Below the pieces are notes generated by a model. It made no database searches and had not been told where the DNA came from. It was given only the letters and a program-made list of their open reading frames with translations. Of a DNA stretch of 64,000 bases, positions 39,088 to 48,691 are shown piece by piece (position 1 is the first letter of the stretch; every line of letters starts with the position of its first letter). Source of the DNA: Bacillota bacterium (GTDB taxonomy: Bacteria; Bacillota; Clostridia; Lachnospirales; Lachnospiraceae); NCBI GenBank assembly GCA_023414355.1, contig JAEZOB010000059.1, forward strand, positions 11,370 through 75,369, written 5' to 3'. The position numbers and the translations under genes were made by a program.

Positions 39088-42087
39088 TCATACACTGAAA
39101 GCCTGTATGTAAACACTAAACTCTAAAGGTTGATCCACTTTAACAAGATATTCCGGATGAATGGGTGCGCCCCAGGAATCATCCCCGGCTATACCGCTTT
39201 TTGCCATAGCTACATTGACAACTGTCTTGGTAACAGGAGGAAGCTCATGAATATGAGCCGCATTCTCTATTTCATGAGAGCTGTAGGGCAACACAGAGCA
39301 TTCAAAGGGAACCTCTGAAAACACTTTGATACCGGTGCCGTCTGCATTGATAATCTCAATCCAGCGAATATCAGTCCGGTTCCCGGTTTCCTGCGGACTC
39401 AGATAGGGTTCAGGCATTTCAGCTACCTTCCGGGTGTATATTCCCAACCGACCTCCGGATTTTCTATCGACATAGGTTTCCTCCGGGCCACGGCCGTAAT
39501 AGCGGACTGTGTCGAATTCAGGCAACAAGCTAAAGGAAAAGCCAAACTGGGGAACCGATGCGACTTCTTCCAACGAATCCATCTTCATGGTTAAGCGGAA
39601 CAAATCGTTGCCCAGAAATTGGTACCGGATATTACACCCCTTTCCATCCAGGATCGGAAAGGCATATTCCGTCGTGACAACTGCTTCTTTCTCATCTATG
39701 GTCATGCTTTTAGCAAATGAGTAGAGAGAAACGGCTTTCCATACCGCCCAGGTAAAGGAGGAAAGATTTCCTTTGTCATTATCTGTAGGAGCTCTCCAAA
39801 AGTCCGGCTTTATGGACTCTTTCATGATTTCTTTTCTATTGATATTCAAGGAGTTTAGTGTATTTGCAGCTTTCCAGAACATTGTTTTCAGATGCTGTGT
39901 CTGAACAGACAGGTTCACATCCCCATCCGTAATATTTACGACTGTTTCTTCTACTTTCAGGGATGGCGCTTTTAAAATCCCCTGTCCAAAGGCAATCTCA
40001 TACCCTTTCTCTGCCCATGGCTGGGCTTCCTTTAATACAAAGGCTACCTCCAGTAAATATTCTTCCTTGTCTGTGCCGACTTCGACGGGCAGTGGAATAT
40101 AGGCCTCACTCAGAGGTGGAATATCTACCGTAAGGCTTCCATTCTGTATCTCCAGACCGTTCCTTAGCACTTTGAACTGCAACATAAACTCCTTTGCATT
40201 CGTAAACAAGAACTTGTTCTTTACAAGTGCGCCTGTTTTATCACAGTAAATTTGCAGGTTCTGATATACAGATTTCACCTCCTGCATCTTAGCGCTTACC
40301 CTCCTGTCGGCAAATAACAGCCCGTCTCCACAGAAATAGCTGTCATTGGGACGATCTCCAAAATCACCGCCGGAGGCAAGAAAAGTCACCCCATGAGAAT
40401 CAGTAGTCTCAATTGCCTGATCGATAAAATCCCAGATAAATCCGCCCTGATACATCGGATAGGCATCTTCTATATCCATATATTTTTTAATTCCGCCGAT
40501 GGAGTTCCCCATAGCGTGTGCATACTCACAGGAAATAAAAGGTTTCTCCGGGAGGCTTTCCAGATATTCAATAATTTCCTGCGGTTTTGAGTACATTCTG
40601 CTTTCCACATCACTGGTGTTATTGTACCTTCTGTCATGAAAAATCCCTTCGTAATGAACCAACCGCAGTTTATCCCGGTTTTTAAAATACTGTGAAAGCT
40701 CGTGCAGGATATGGCCACCAGCCGATTCGTTGCCCACAGACCACATCAAAATTGACGGATGATTCTTATCTCTTTCCAGCATAGACCTGCCTCTGTCCAA
40801 AACAGCACCACGCCATTCCTCATGATCGTTCGGAACAGTATGCTCCGTGATCTTCACCTTTCCCATAATCATCCATGAGCCGTGGGTTTCAAGGTTTGTT
40901 TCATCTATCATATAGATCCCGTACCGGTCACATAACTCATAGAAATAGGATTGGTTTGGGTAATGAGAGGTCCTCACCGCATTGATATTATTTTTCTTCA
41001 TAATTAAAACATCATGAAGCATATCCTCCTTAGAAATTACCCGGCCGGTCTTACAGTTAAACTCATGCCGGTTTACCCCGTGAAAGACAATCCGCTTCTT
41101 ATTAAGATGCAGAACACCATTGATTAGTTCAAATAGTCTGAAGCCTATATAGCTTTCGCCCCGTTCCGGGACAGCTCCTGTCGAGGTAATCACTTTATAT
41201 TCCAGTTTGTATCGATACGGAAACTCTGCACTCCAAAGCTCCACCTGCTCTATGGTCCTGCTAAAAGAAACCCTCTGCGCAGCCGGTGCTTCAAAAGATG
41301 CTACAGTCTTCCCCTCAGTATCCAGTACAGACATCTGCACCACTGCTCCTGTAAAATCCTGTCCCTCAAGCTGAAGGTCAACTTCTAATTGACCCTCTCT
41401 CAAATCTGCACTGACCTTTGGTCTGGCATCGATGTCCACTATATGGATCTCAGGGATTCCATATAAGGCTACCTCTCTAAAAATCCCTGAGAACCTCCAG
41501 AAATCCTGATCCTCCAGCCAGCTGCCGCTGCAAAATCTTACAACAGCTACACACAGTCGGTTTTCCCCTTGCTTCAGATAGTCTGTTACATCATATTCCG
41601 AGGGAGTAAAGGTATCTTCACCATAACCTACAAACCGCCCGTTCAGCCATAGAAACATAGCACTCTCTACACCTTCAAAGCGCAAAATCACCTTCTTACC
41701 AACAAAATTGTCCGGCAGGTGAAAAAGTCTTACATAGGAACCCACAGGATTAAATTCTATTGGAATCTGAGGTGGAACCAGCTTCTCATGGCCATCCCAC
41801 GGGTACATTGTATTCGTGTATTGGGGAATACCATAGCCCTGTAGCTGAATATGGGAAGGGACTTCAATTCTATCCCAGTCCTTATCACAAAGTTCCTCCT
41901 GCCAGAAATTCCAGTTTGTTTTTTGCACATTCTCAGCATATTTGAACTTCCAGCTTCCATTCAAACTGAGTTTCAGTTCCTCGTGATCTGAGAAGAAAGA
42001 ATGATCTGAATGGGCAGAAATACGATTTACTTGAAAAATCTCCGGATTAGTAAGCCAGCCTAAGCTGTATTGCGTCACTTTACTCAT
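39088..42087 (-). CDS. lacZ: Beta-galactosidase, glycoside hydrolase family 2
   Basis: 999 aa, close to the length of LacZ. Domain order: sugar-binding jelly roll (WDRIEVPSHIQLQGYG), immunoglobulin-like, TIM barrel with GVNRHEFN, acid/base Glu454 in MWSVGNESAGG and nucleophile Glu521 in ISCEYAHAMGNS, and the C-terminal beta-galactosidase small chain (YGRGPEETYVDRK). No signal peptide, so cytoplasmic hydrolysis of imported lactose or galacto-oligosaccharides. It is the last gene of the ABC sugar transporter operon and lies 21 bp after the permease stop. Other beta-galactosides remain possible substrates. Confidence 0.95.
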   Translation of the reverse strand: MSKVTQYSLGWLTNPEIFQVNRISAHSDHSFFSDHEELKLSLNGSWKFKYAENVQKTNWNFWQEELCDKDWDRIEVPSHIQLQGYGIPQYTNTMYPWDGHEKLVPPQIPIEFNPVGSYVRLFHLPDNFVGKKVILRFEGVESAMFLWLNGRFVGYGEDTFTPSEYDVTDYLKQGENRLCVAVVRFCSGSWLEDQDFWRFSGIFREVALYGIPEIHIVDIDARPKVSADLREGQLEVDLQLEGQDFTGAVVQMSVLDTEGKTVASFEAPAAQRVSFSRTIEQVELWSAEFPYRYKLEYKVITSTGAVPERGESYIGFRLFELINGVLHLNKKRIVFHGVNRHEFNCKTGRVISKEDMLHDVLIMKKNNINAVRTSHYPNQSYFYELCDRYGIYMIDETNLETHGSWMIMGKVKITEHTVPNDHEEWRGAVLDRGRSMLERDKNHPSILMWSVGNESAGGHILHELSQYFKNRDKLRLVHYEGIFHDRRYNNTSDVESRMYSKPQEIIEYLESLPEKPFISCEYAHAMGNSIGGIKKYMDIEDAYPMYQGGFIWDFIDQAIETTDSHGVTFLASGGDFGDRPNDSYFCGDGLLFADRRVSAKMQEVKSVYQNLQIYCDKTGALVKNKFLFTNAKEFMLQFKVLRNGLEIQNGSLTVDIPPLSEAYIPLPVEVGTDKEEYLLEVAFVLKEAQPWAEKGYEIAFGQGILKAPSLKVEETVVNITDGDVNLSVQTQHLKTMFWKAANTLNSLNINRKEIMKESIKPDFWRAPTDNDKGNLSSFTWAVWKAVSLYSFAKSMTIDEKEAVVTTEYAFPILDGKGCNIRYQFLGNDLFRLTMKMDSLEEVASVPQFGFSFSLLPEFDTVRYYGRGPEETYVDRKSGGRLGIYTRKVAEMPEPYLSPQETGNRTDIRWIEIINADGTGIKVFSEVPFECSVLPYSSHEIENAAHIHELPPVTKTVVNVAMAKSGIAGDDSWGAPIHPEYLVKVDQPLEFSVYIQAFSV

Positions 42088-42108
42088 AACATCTACTCCA
42101 ATCTATTG

Positions 42109-42933
42109 TCATCCCTTTACAGACCCAAGCATTCCTTGTACGAACTGTTTTTGGAATGCAAAGAATATAATTACAATTGGCAGCGTGGATATTACAATAG
42201 CTGTCATAATTACGCCATATTGAGGTACGTATGCCGAAGACAGATAGGAAATCAACAGTGTCGTTGTCTTCTTGTCATTTGTCTGTAAAACGATAAGAGG
42301 CCACATATAGGAGTTCCAGCTTGTCATAAAAGCATAAATTGCCGCTGCGAAAAATGTACTTTTCATAGACGGTACAAAAATCCTGAAAAATGTCCGGAAC
42401 TCTCCTGCGCCGTCTACCCTGGCAGCCTGAATAATCTCGTAGGGATAGGATAAAAAGCTTTGTCTGAAGAAGAATATAATAAATACCGTTGTCACACTCG
42501 TAATGATCAGTGCAAAGTGTGTATTCAATAACTTAAACGTAACAATGATCTGGAATAAAGGAATCATCAATGCTGCAAAAGGAACCATCATAGTCAGCAT
42601 TGTTAACGCATATAGCTTTTGGGCGATTCTTGATTTGTACATAACAAACCCATACGCTGCCATGGAGCAGATCAAAAGGCATAACACCACTGTAAGACCC
42701 GTAACTTTAATTGAGTTTAGTAACACATTCGCCATGTTATATTCTTTAAACAGTGTAGTAATATTGGATAGAAACATCGTTCCGAATGTCATCTTTCCTT
42801 TCACAATATCAACCGCGCTGTTGGTCATTCCGGTAATCATCCAGTAAAAAGGAAAAATGGAAAAGAAGGAGGCTACCACCAAAATTAGATATATCATTAT
42901 TCTTGGGATACTTATTTTGACCTTCATGATCAT
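42109..42933 (-). CDS. ABC sugar transporter permease (MalG type)
   Basis: 274 aa, six hydrophobic helices, with the ATPase-coupling EAA loop at QAARVDGAGEFRTFFRIFVPS (about 188). Length and ending fit the MalG half of carbohydrate uptake ABC transporters. Its ATG overlaps the stop of the MalF-type gene by four bases. No dedicated ATPase is encoded here, so it probably uses a shared MsmK-like ATPase encoded elsewhere, as is common in Firmicutes. Confidence 0.92.
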   Translation of the reverse strand: MIMKVKISIPRIMIYLILVVASFFSIFPFYWMITGMTNSAVDIVKGKMTFGTMFLSNITTLFKEYNMANVLLNSIKVTGLTVVLCLLICSMAAYGFVMYKSRIAQKLYALTMLTMMVPFAALMIPLFQIIVTFKLLNTHFALIITSVTTVFIIFFFRQSFLSYPYEIIQAARVDGAGEFRTFFRIFVPSMKSTFFAAAIYAFMTSWNSYMWPLIVLQTNDKKTTTLLISYLSSAYVPQYGVIMTAIVISTLPIVIIFFAFQKQFVQGMLGSVKG

Positions 42934-43871
42934 GCCCTCCTTTTCTGAAGCTTTTGTTGTCTATTCAGTCGTCTTGCTTCTTTTTCTTCATCAGTGGATC
43001 CCAAGCGGAACTGCACCAGGGTTAAAATACCAATCAGAAGAACGATCACATAGGCAACGGTTGCACCATATCCGAAGTTTGGTACATATTTAAAGCATAT
43101 ATTATAAATATAAACACTCAATGTCAAAAGTGAATTACCGGGGCCAATCGTTGCAGCCGTAGTACCGCCCTGAGATAGATTCATAGGTTCGTCAAACAAT
43201 TGCAGTGTTCCAATGGTTGACATAATCGTTGTAAATAAAATCATCGGTTTCAGCAAAGGAAGTGTAATCTTAAAAAAGCTTTTTATCTTTGATGCTCCAT
43301 CAATTGAAGCAGATTCATAGATATCCTCTGATATATTTTGCATTCCTGACAGATAGAAAACCATATTGTATCCTGTCCAACGCCAAACCATAGCGACAAT
43401 CAAAACCGCCTTGGCTGTAATAGGATTCGCCATCCATTCAACGGGCTGAGATATCAGATGAAGCTGCATCAGAGTGCTGTTCAAGAGACCTGTATAGGAG
43501 AACAGCATTTTAAATAAAATCGTATAGGCGATCAATGAAGTTACCGCCGGTAAGAAGAGCGCCGTTCGGAAAAATCCGCGAAATTTGATGCTCTTGTCAT
43601 TCAGGATCGTTGCCAGGATCAATGCTATGAAAAGCATGATCGGAACTTGAATCAATAAGATTACAAATGTATTTTTTAATGCTGTCCAAAACAATGGATC
43701 CGCTAAAATCTTCTTATAATTATTAAACCATACAAATTTTGTTGCACCTAGTTTCGTTGACGTCAAAGATAAATAGAACGAATATAAAACCGGGTAAAAC
43801 ATAAACAAAGCGAGCAGAAGCATTGCTGCGGCGATGAATATTAATGCATATCTCTGTCTTTTTCTTTCCAT
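42930..43871 (-). CDS. ABC sugar transporter permease (MalF type)
   Basis: 313 aa with six helices and the coupling loop ESASIDGASKIKSFFKITLP (about 205). It starts with the short basic N-terminus usual for LacF/MsmF-like proteins and ends in a basic tail (RRLNRQQKLQKRRA). GGGGGTATCAA precedes the ATG. A strong hairpin with a U run lies between this gene and the binding protein gene and should lower permease expression relative to the binding protein. Confidence 0.92.
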   Translation of the reverse strand: MERKRQRYALIFIAAAMLLLALFMFYPVLYSFYLSLTSTKLGATKFVWFNNYKKILADPLFWTALKNTFVILLIQVPIMLFIALILATILNDKSIKFRGFFRTALFLPAVTSLIAYTILFKMLFSYTGLLNSTLMQLHLISQPVEWMANPITAKAVLIVAMVWRWTGYNMVFYLSGMQNISEDIYESASIDGASKIKSFFKITLPLLKPMILFTTIMSTIGTLQLFDEPMNLSQGGTTAATIGPGNSLLTLSVYIYNICFKYVPNFGYGATVAYVIVLLIGILTLVQFRLGSTDEEKEARRLNRQQKLQKRRA

Positions 43872-43886
43872 TTGATACCCCCGATT

Positions 43887-43913
43887 AAAAAAACGGGGCG
43901 AGTATTCGCCCCG
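43887..43913 (-). terminator. Intraoperonic attenuator between binding-protein and permease genes
   Basis: Minus strand CGGGGCGA / TCGCCCCG (43894-43901 with 43906-43913) on a GTAT-type loop, followed by seven T. A very stable intrinsic terminator in the usual place for step-down of permease expression. Confidence 0.88.
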
Positions 43914-43928
43914 CTTTTGGCAATATGA

Positions 43929-45284
43929 TTACTGGATTTGACTCTTTAATTGAGCTTCAGCAGCTTTCAAAGCTTCGTCAACAGTCATAGAACCGGAGAT
44001 ATAAGCTTCGAAGTTGGACATAATTGCGGAATCTGCTTCATAAGTGTACAAACCGTAATTGATTGACGGAATTTCGCTCATCCATTTACCCATATCAGCA
44101 AATACTGCCTGGCCACCGAAAAATGCATCAGGAGCGGAATAAGCCGAACCACTGAGAGCCGGAAGATAGGATGCAACTGCGCCATTCTTAGTCAGAATTG
44201 TCTGGTAGAAGTCAACATCGCTACCAAAGATATCGTTCATAAATTCGATTGCAGCATCCCTACTTTTTGCTGCTTCAAGGATGTACCAGCTGGAGCCGCC
44301 TAAGTTAGAAGCGTTCTTAGAATCCGCATAGTTTAATCTGGGAACCGGAGCACACGCCCATTTACCAGACTGATCAGCTGCAGCTTTCACAGAACCTGCG
44401 ATCCAGCAGCCGCTGATTACTGCAGAAGCATCACCATTGTTGAAGGCACCTACCCATTCATTCCAACCTGAGGAGGGAATGATGATATCCGCATCAAGAA
44501 TCTTCTTGTAGGTTTCCATCGCTTCTTTCAATGCTTCGTTATTCGCAATCGTTACATTACCATCTGCATCAAAATACCATTTACCGGAGGAATTCAGCAT
44601 AACTCTCATCAAGCCGCCATCAGCCTTATCAAAGGAGATCAGTGCTTTTCCTGTCTTCGCTTTTACATCTTTACCAATTTCAATCAGTCGATCCCAGGTA
44701 ATGTTGTTCATATCCTCAGCTTTATAGCCGGCTTCACCCAAGATATCGCTTCTATAGAAGAAGCCGGTAACACCACTATCAAAGGGAACACCGTAAATCT
44801 TAGAATCTACTGTCATGAGTTCAACCTTATAAGGAGCAAAATCCTTGTAGTTCAGCTTGCTTGTCAAATCCGCAAAAGCACCCGGATAGGACTGTAGATA
44901 TTTCTGAGCATTGTAGTCCTCGATTAATACGATGTCCGGAAGTCCCTCTGTCATTTTTGATGCGAGTGTTGTATGCAGCTTCTGCTCAACATCAGCTTTT
45001 GCCATCTCTACAATTTCAAACTCTACATTACTGTTCTTTGCTTTATAACGTGTTGCAGCCTCGTTCATAATAGAAATGTTGAAATTCGGATCCCATGCCC
45101 AGACTGTGATGGTCTGCTTCTCCGCGGATGCCGGCTGCTCGGTTGGTGTCTGCCCGTCAGTTGTCTCTTGTTTCTGTTCAGTTTGTGCAACATCAGTTTC
45201 CGGATCAGGAGTTGAAGGAGCACATGCAGCTAAGCTGCTGACACATAATGCAGCTGCAGTAACGAATGCTAAAAATTTTTTCAT
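43929..45284 (-). CDS. ABC sugar transporter substrate-binding lipoprotein
   Basis: 451 aa from the ATG at 45284 (AAAGGGGG upstream). The N-terminus MKKFLAFVTAAALCVSSLAAC has a lipobox LAAC with the lipidated Cys at 21, then a Thr/Gln/Pro-rich linker to about 60 and a family 1 solute-binding fold (ITVWAWDPNFN, VPFDSGVTGFFYRSDIL). It captures the sugar outside the cell and delivers it to the two permeases. The neighbouring beta-galactosidase suggests a beta-galactoside ligand. Confidence 0.93.
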   Translation of the reverse strand: MKKFLAFVTAAALCVSSLAACAPSTPDPETDVAQTEQKQETTDGQTPTEQPASAEKQTITVWAWDPNFNISIMNEAATRYKAKNSNVEFEIVEMAKADVEQKLHTTLASKMTEGLPDIVLIEDYNAQKYLQSYPGAFADLTSKLNYKDFAPYKVELMTVDSKIYGVPFDSGVTGFFYRSDILGEAGYKAEDMNNITWDRLIEIGKDVKAKTGKALISFDKADGGLMRVMLNSSGKWYFDADGNVTIANNEALKEAMETYKKILDADIIIPSSGWNEWVGAFNNGDASAVISGCWIAGSVKAAADQSGKWACAPVPRLNYADSKNASNLGGSSWYILEAAKSRDAAIEFMNDIFGSDVDFYQTILTKNGAVASYLPALSGSAYSAPDAFFGGQAVFADMGKWMSEIPSINYGLYTYEADSAIMSNFEAYISGSMTVDEALKAAEAQLKSQIQ

Positions 45285-45309
45285 AAAATAAATCCCCCTT
45301 TGACTAGTG

Positions 45310-45353
45310 TTTTTGTACAAAAATATTATACATCTTAGCGTTATTTTAGTCAA
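45310..45353 (-). promoter_or_regulatory. Promoter and operator candidate of the beta-galactoside operon
   Basis: Minus strand TTGACT (45348-45353) and TATAAT (45325-45330), 17 bp apart. Directly downstream lies the perfect palindrome TTTTTGTACAAAAA (45310-45323), near the expected RNA start. Its half GTACAAAAAT recurs at 45493-45502, over the lacI-type start codon, so a LacI-family repressor may bind both. Confidence 0.6.
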
Positions 45354-45431
45354 TATTATTTACTAAATATTTATCTTTTTTTACTTACATTTTTACTATA
45401 TTTTATCGTTTTTTATCATGTTTTATTGGAA

Positions 45432-45460
45432 TTGATTAATTTATCTATATATGCTATACT
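45432..45460 (+). promoter_or_regulatory. Promoter of the LacI-family regulator gene
   Basis: TTGATT (45432-45437) and TATACT (45455-45460) with a 17-bp spacer, about 40 bp before the start codon. Confidence 0.6.
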
Positions 45461-45500
45461 GTTTCTGATTTTAAACTACCAACTGATGAGAGGTACAAAA

Positions 45501-46544
45501 ATGGCAACTCTTTCGCAGATAGCAAAGACAACCGGTCTTTCTTTGGCAACGGTTTCCCGTGTTTTAAACCATGATGAAACGCTAAGTGTGTCCGACGAAA
45601 CTAAGTTAAAAATATTTGAAGCTGCGGAAAAGCTTGATTATAAAACAGTAAAAGCCAGAAAGGCTGAAATCGAGCGCGCCAAAAAGCTTTCCATCCTGAT
45701 TCTGGATTGGTATTCTGAATATGAGATGTTAAACGATCCTTACTATCTATATTTGATGATGACGTTGGAAAAACATTGCGCCCTTGCAAATATCAATACG
45801 GTTCGCGCAGTCAATGTAGATGGAGAATATAAACCGACTGTAGATGTAGAGATTGACGGTATGCTTGCCATCGGCAGATTCTCTTATGATCAGATGAACC
45901 TATTGAAAAATTTTAGTAAAAATATTGTTTTTCTTGATTCATCCCCCTTGGAAGCCACCTACAGCTCAGTGACTCCCAATTATAAATTAGGGGTTACCTT
46001 GGCGGTCGAACATTTCTTATCGCTGGGACATAAGGAAATCGGCTTTGTTGGCGGTGTTGTTCTTGGCTATGAGAGGGAAGTCATAATCGACCACCGAAAG
46101 AGAGAACTGATACAATTACTTGAGAAGCATGGTATATATAACAGCAAATATTTCTTTGAAGGTTCAAGAATCTCATATGAAGAGGGTTATAAAACCATCA
46201 AAAATGCCATTAAGAACAACGAAAAACTGCCTACTGCTTTATTTGTAGCGAATGATTCTATGGCAAGCGGTGTCATCCGCGCCTTAGAAGAATATAAAAT
46301 CAAAGTTCCTAATGATATTAGTGTCATCGGCTTTAATAATATTCCCTCAACACAGTTTTCTAAACCACCCTTAACCACCATTGAAATTCCCATCAGCTTT
46401 ATGGCTGACTGTGCGATCGAGGTTCTGCAGCAGACCATTGCTAACAGTACATTACTGCCTCGCAAAATTATCGTACCTTGCAGCCTGGTCAACCGAAGCT
46501 CGTGTGCTCCTCCTAAGAAAGAACAGACAATCGAAATCCCATAA
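45501..46544 (+). CDS. LacI/GalR-family transcriptional regulator
   Basis: 347 aa from the ATG at 45501 (GAGAGG upstream); the frame is open to 45426 but without a ribosome site. The N-terminal HTH (ATLSQIAKTTGLSLATVSRV) and hinge are followed by a periplasmic-binding-protein-like effector domain (VDVEIDGMLAIGRFS, ALFVANDSMASGVIRAL, DISVIGFNNIPSTQFSKPPL). It is divergent from the beta-galactoside operon and is the expected local repressor, with a galactoside as inducer. The insertion RKAEIERAKKLSILILDW after the hinge is normal for the GalR group. Confidence 0.93.
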   Translation: MATLSQIAKTTGLSLATVSRVLNHDETLSVSDETKLKIFEAAEKLDYKTVKARKAEIERAKKLSILILDWYSEYEMLNDPYYLYLMMTLEKHCALANINTVRAVNVDGEYKPTVDVEIDGMLAIGRFSYDQMNLLKNFSKNIVFLDSSPLEATYSSVTPNYKLGVTLAVEHFLSLGHKEIGFVGGVVLGYEREVIIDHRKRELIQLLEKHGIYNSKYFFEGSRISYEEGYKTIKNAIKNNEKLPTALFVANDSMASGVIRALEEYKIKVPNDISVIGFNNIPSTQFSKPPLTTIEIPISFMADCAIEVLQQTIANSTLLPRKIIVPCSLVNRSSCAPPKKEQTIEIP

Positions 46545-46598
46545 AGGACTTTAATAAAGAGAACTCGTTATTTTGTCCGAAGGGAGTAGCTAAAGTGA

Positions 46599-46642
46599 AA
46601 GCCAACATAGAATCCTTAGGATTTCATGTTGGCTTATTTTTA
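46599..46642 (+). terminator. Terminator after the LacI-type gene
   Basis: AAGCCAACAT (46599-46608) pairs with ATGTTGGCTT (46626-46635), with an inner GAATCC/GGATTTC pair, followed by ATTTTTAAT. Confidence 0.85.
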
Positions 46643-46686
46643 ATAACGTTCTATGCTCATAGCTTACTTCAAATCGTCTTGGTAAC

Positions 46687-47481
46687 TTACCCTTGCTTCC
46701 TGATATAATGATTAATCATTATGATTGCAATAATAATTGGTGGTAATGAACCTAAGATGATCATCACCAAACCTTGTGAGATTGTCATTTCAACACTTAA
46801 TACAGATGCTCCGCCTACAAAGCACTGCCCAATAAACAGAGAAATCCAATCCACCAATGCATGTATTATGATACAGGCCCAAATGTTTTTACTTGATATA
46901 TTAATTGCTGCAAACAGCACGCCTGCGCTTGCTGCGTTAATTGCCTGAACAACTACTGTTATCGGTGACAGGAAGAAAATATTAACCAGGTGTATCATTC
47001 CAAAAATAAGTGAGGAGATCAAGATTGCTTTATAAATTCCTTTCTTTCCATCTCCATATTTCAAAATCAGATTATTTAAAAGCAGAGATCGCATCGATAT
47101 CTCTTCATTAATGCCAACAAACAACATATTTATCGTAAACATTAGCATGGCAGATAAGGATACTGGTTTTAACTGCGTTATATTAAGTCCAACATTTCCT
47201 ATCAATGCTGCACAGATCCCAATTACAATAAAAGGTATCCCATATAATAAGCCCTTGAAAAATCCTTTTAAACCAAATCCGGCTGTCCTATTTATGCCTA
47301 AAACATAAATTAGAATAACGCAAAACAGAGTGATTAATATATCACCCAATAGCTTGTCTGTTCCGGTGATTGGACTTTTATCCCATTCAAAAAGTGAGGA
47401 AAGCATTAAAGTAATGATAGTAATGATAAATGAAAAAATGATAATGTGCTCTTTATTAAGCTTACGTATGTACGAAGTCAT
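46687..47481 (-). CDS. CPBP-family intramembrane metalloprotease
   Basis: 264 aa, seven to eight hydrophobic helices. The abortive-infection/CAAX protease motifs are present: GINEEISMRSLL (EExxxR, about 135), SSLIFGMIHLVN (FxxxH) and IIIHALVDW. The enzyme probably cleaves within the membrane; substrates in Firmicutes range from bacteriocin precursors to regulators. AGGAG precedes the ATG. The neighbouring gene is a reductase on the same strand, without obvious functional link. Confidence 0.87.
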   Translation of the reverse strand: MTSYIRKLNKEHIIIFSFIITIITLMLSSLFEWDKSPITGTDKLLGDILITLFCVILIYVLGINRTAGFGLKGFFKGLLYGIPFIVIGICAALIGNVGLNITQLKPVSLSAMLMFTINMLFVGINEEISMRSLLLNNLILKYGDGKKGIYKAILISSLIFGMIHLVNIFFLSPITVVVQAINAASAGVLFAAINISSKNIWACIIIHALVDWISLFIGQCFVGGASVLSVEMTISQGLVMIILGSLPPIIIAIIMINHYIRKQG

Positions 47482-47530
47482 ATAATAAGTCTCCTATCTT
47501 TATTATGAATAGATTTAATATGATATTGTC

Positions 47531-48451
47531 TTAATATTCCTGTTCGATTTCCTTGACCCGTCTATATAAAAATTCGTTTGTCGGTACATATATTTTATAA
47601 TTTTTAGCCATTTCTATCACAGTTCCTGCAAACGATTCCACTTCTGACAATTTTCGATTAATACGGTCCTGCCCCATGGAAGGTGTTCCTTCCGGGCTAA
47701 GCGTCCCAATAATATCAATATACTGATTTAGGTCTGCCTCAGACAGTTTAATTCCTTCTGCATTTGCGATTGCAATAACCTCACGCATGGCAGCAATCAT
47801 GATGCGATTGGGTTCTCCTGATGCCAGTGCCCCGGCGTAAGTGGTATGATAAACCATACAAGTCTGATTAACCCCGACATTCAGCATGAACTTACCCCAC
47901 AGGCGGTGCAGGATATCCGCCTCCACCGTATAAGGTAACTCTATCTGATCAAAGAAGGAAATTACTGAGTCCAGCTTGTCTTTTTGCTCTTTATCCACAA
48001 TTCCAAGGCGTAATTCCCCTATTCGGGTATATTGCAGCTTATTGTCAAACTTCATTGCATCCATACCTTGTGCCACCGTATAGATCACCTTGTTCATACC
48101 ATACTGCGCCCCGATCACCTTTTCACTCGATATTCCATTCAGCACAGACAGAATTATGGTATCCGGACCAATACATCTCTTCATGGAAGTAATCGCTTCT
48201 TTAAGCCCTGTACACTTAACGGCGACGATAAGCAAATCAGCCGGTTCAGCTTCACGATCCTTAGTTAACTTGAAGTTAATCTCTTCCTCATTGCAATAAA
48301 ACTTCTGATTCTCATACTTCTTAAGACGGTTCTCTTCCATGATAAAATCAACCGCTTGCATTCCCAGGCGCTTCACAATGTGAGAACCATACAGCAATCC
48401 CAAGGCTCCCATTCCAAAAATACTGACTTTTGTTATTTTCTTTTTGCTCAT
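47531..48451 (-). CDS. Ketopantoate reductase family protein (2-dehydropantoate 2-reductase-like)
   Basis: 306 aa. The NADPH site SIFGMGALGLLYGSHI opens the protein; the catalytic Lys lies in LWGKFMLNVGVNQT and the C-terminal SMGQDRINRKLSEVE helix carries the Glu/Asp pair of the PanE/ApbA family. It would reduce 2-dehydropantoate to pantoate for coenzyme A synthesis, but this family has many paralogues with other substrates and no pan genes are near. GGGAGGAGCT precedes the ATG. Confidence 0.85.
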   Translation of the reverse strand: MSKKKITKVSIFGMGALGLLYGSHIVKRLGMQAVDFIMEENRLKKYENQKFYCNEEEINFKLTKDREAEPADLLIVAVKCTGLKEAITSMKRCIGPDTIILSVLNGISSEKVIGAQYGMNKVIYTVAQGMDAMKFDNKLQYTRIGELRLGIVDKEQKDKLDSVISFFDQIELPYTVEADILHRLWGKFMLNVGVNQTCMVYHTTYAGALASGEPNRIMIAAMREVIAIANAEGIKLSEADLNQYIDIIGTLSPEGTPSMGQDRINRKLSEVESFAGTVIEMAKNYKIYVPTNEFLYRRVKEIEQEY

Positions 48452-48629
48452 AGCTCCTCCCGGTAATATTATAGTTCAATGTGGAATTTCTGTTTTCTAA
48501 TTTCATAATAACATATTGGATTAAGTAATTAAACTTATTTTGCCGGTTATCCGTAGTGGCAATCGTTTATACACCAATCGATCATTCCCACTACAATTTC
48601 TATTTCCCTCAGATATTTTCTATTTACTC

Positions 48630-48679
48630 TTGACAAACATTCCATTATTTGCTATTTTATATGTTAACACTGTTAACAT
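48630..48679 (+). promoter_or_regulatory. Promoter and palindromic operator of the TetR-type gene
   Basis: TTGACA (48630-48635) and TATTTT (48653-48658) are 17 bp apart. Immediately downstream the perfect palindrome ATGTTAACA-C-TGTTAACAT (48661-48679) covers the expected RNA start and reaches to two bases before the AAGGAG ribosome site, an ideal place for autorepression. Confidence 0.75.
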
Positions 48680-48691
48680 CAAGGAGAACCC

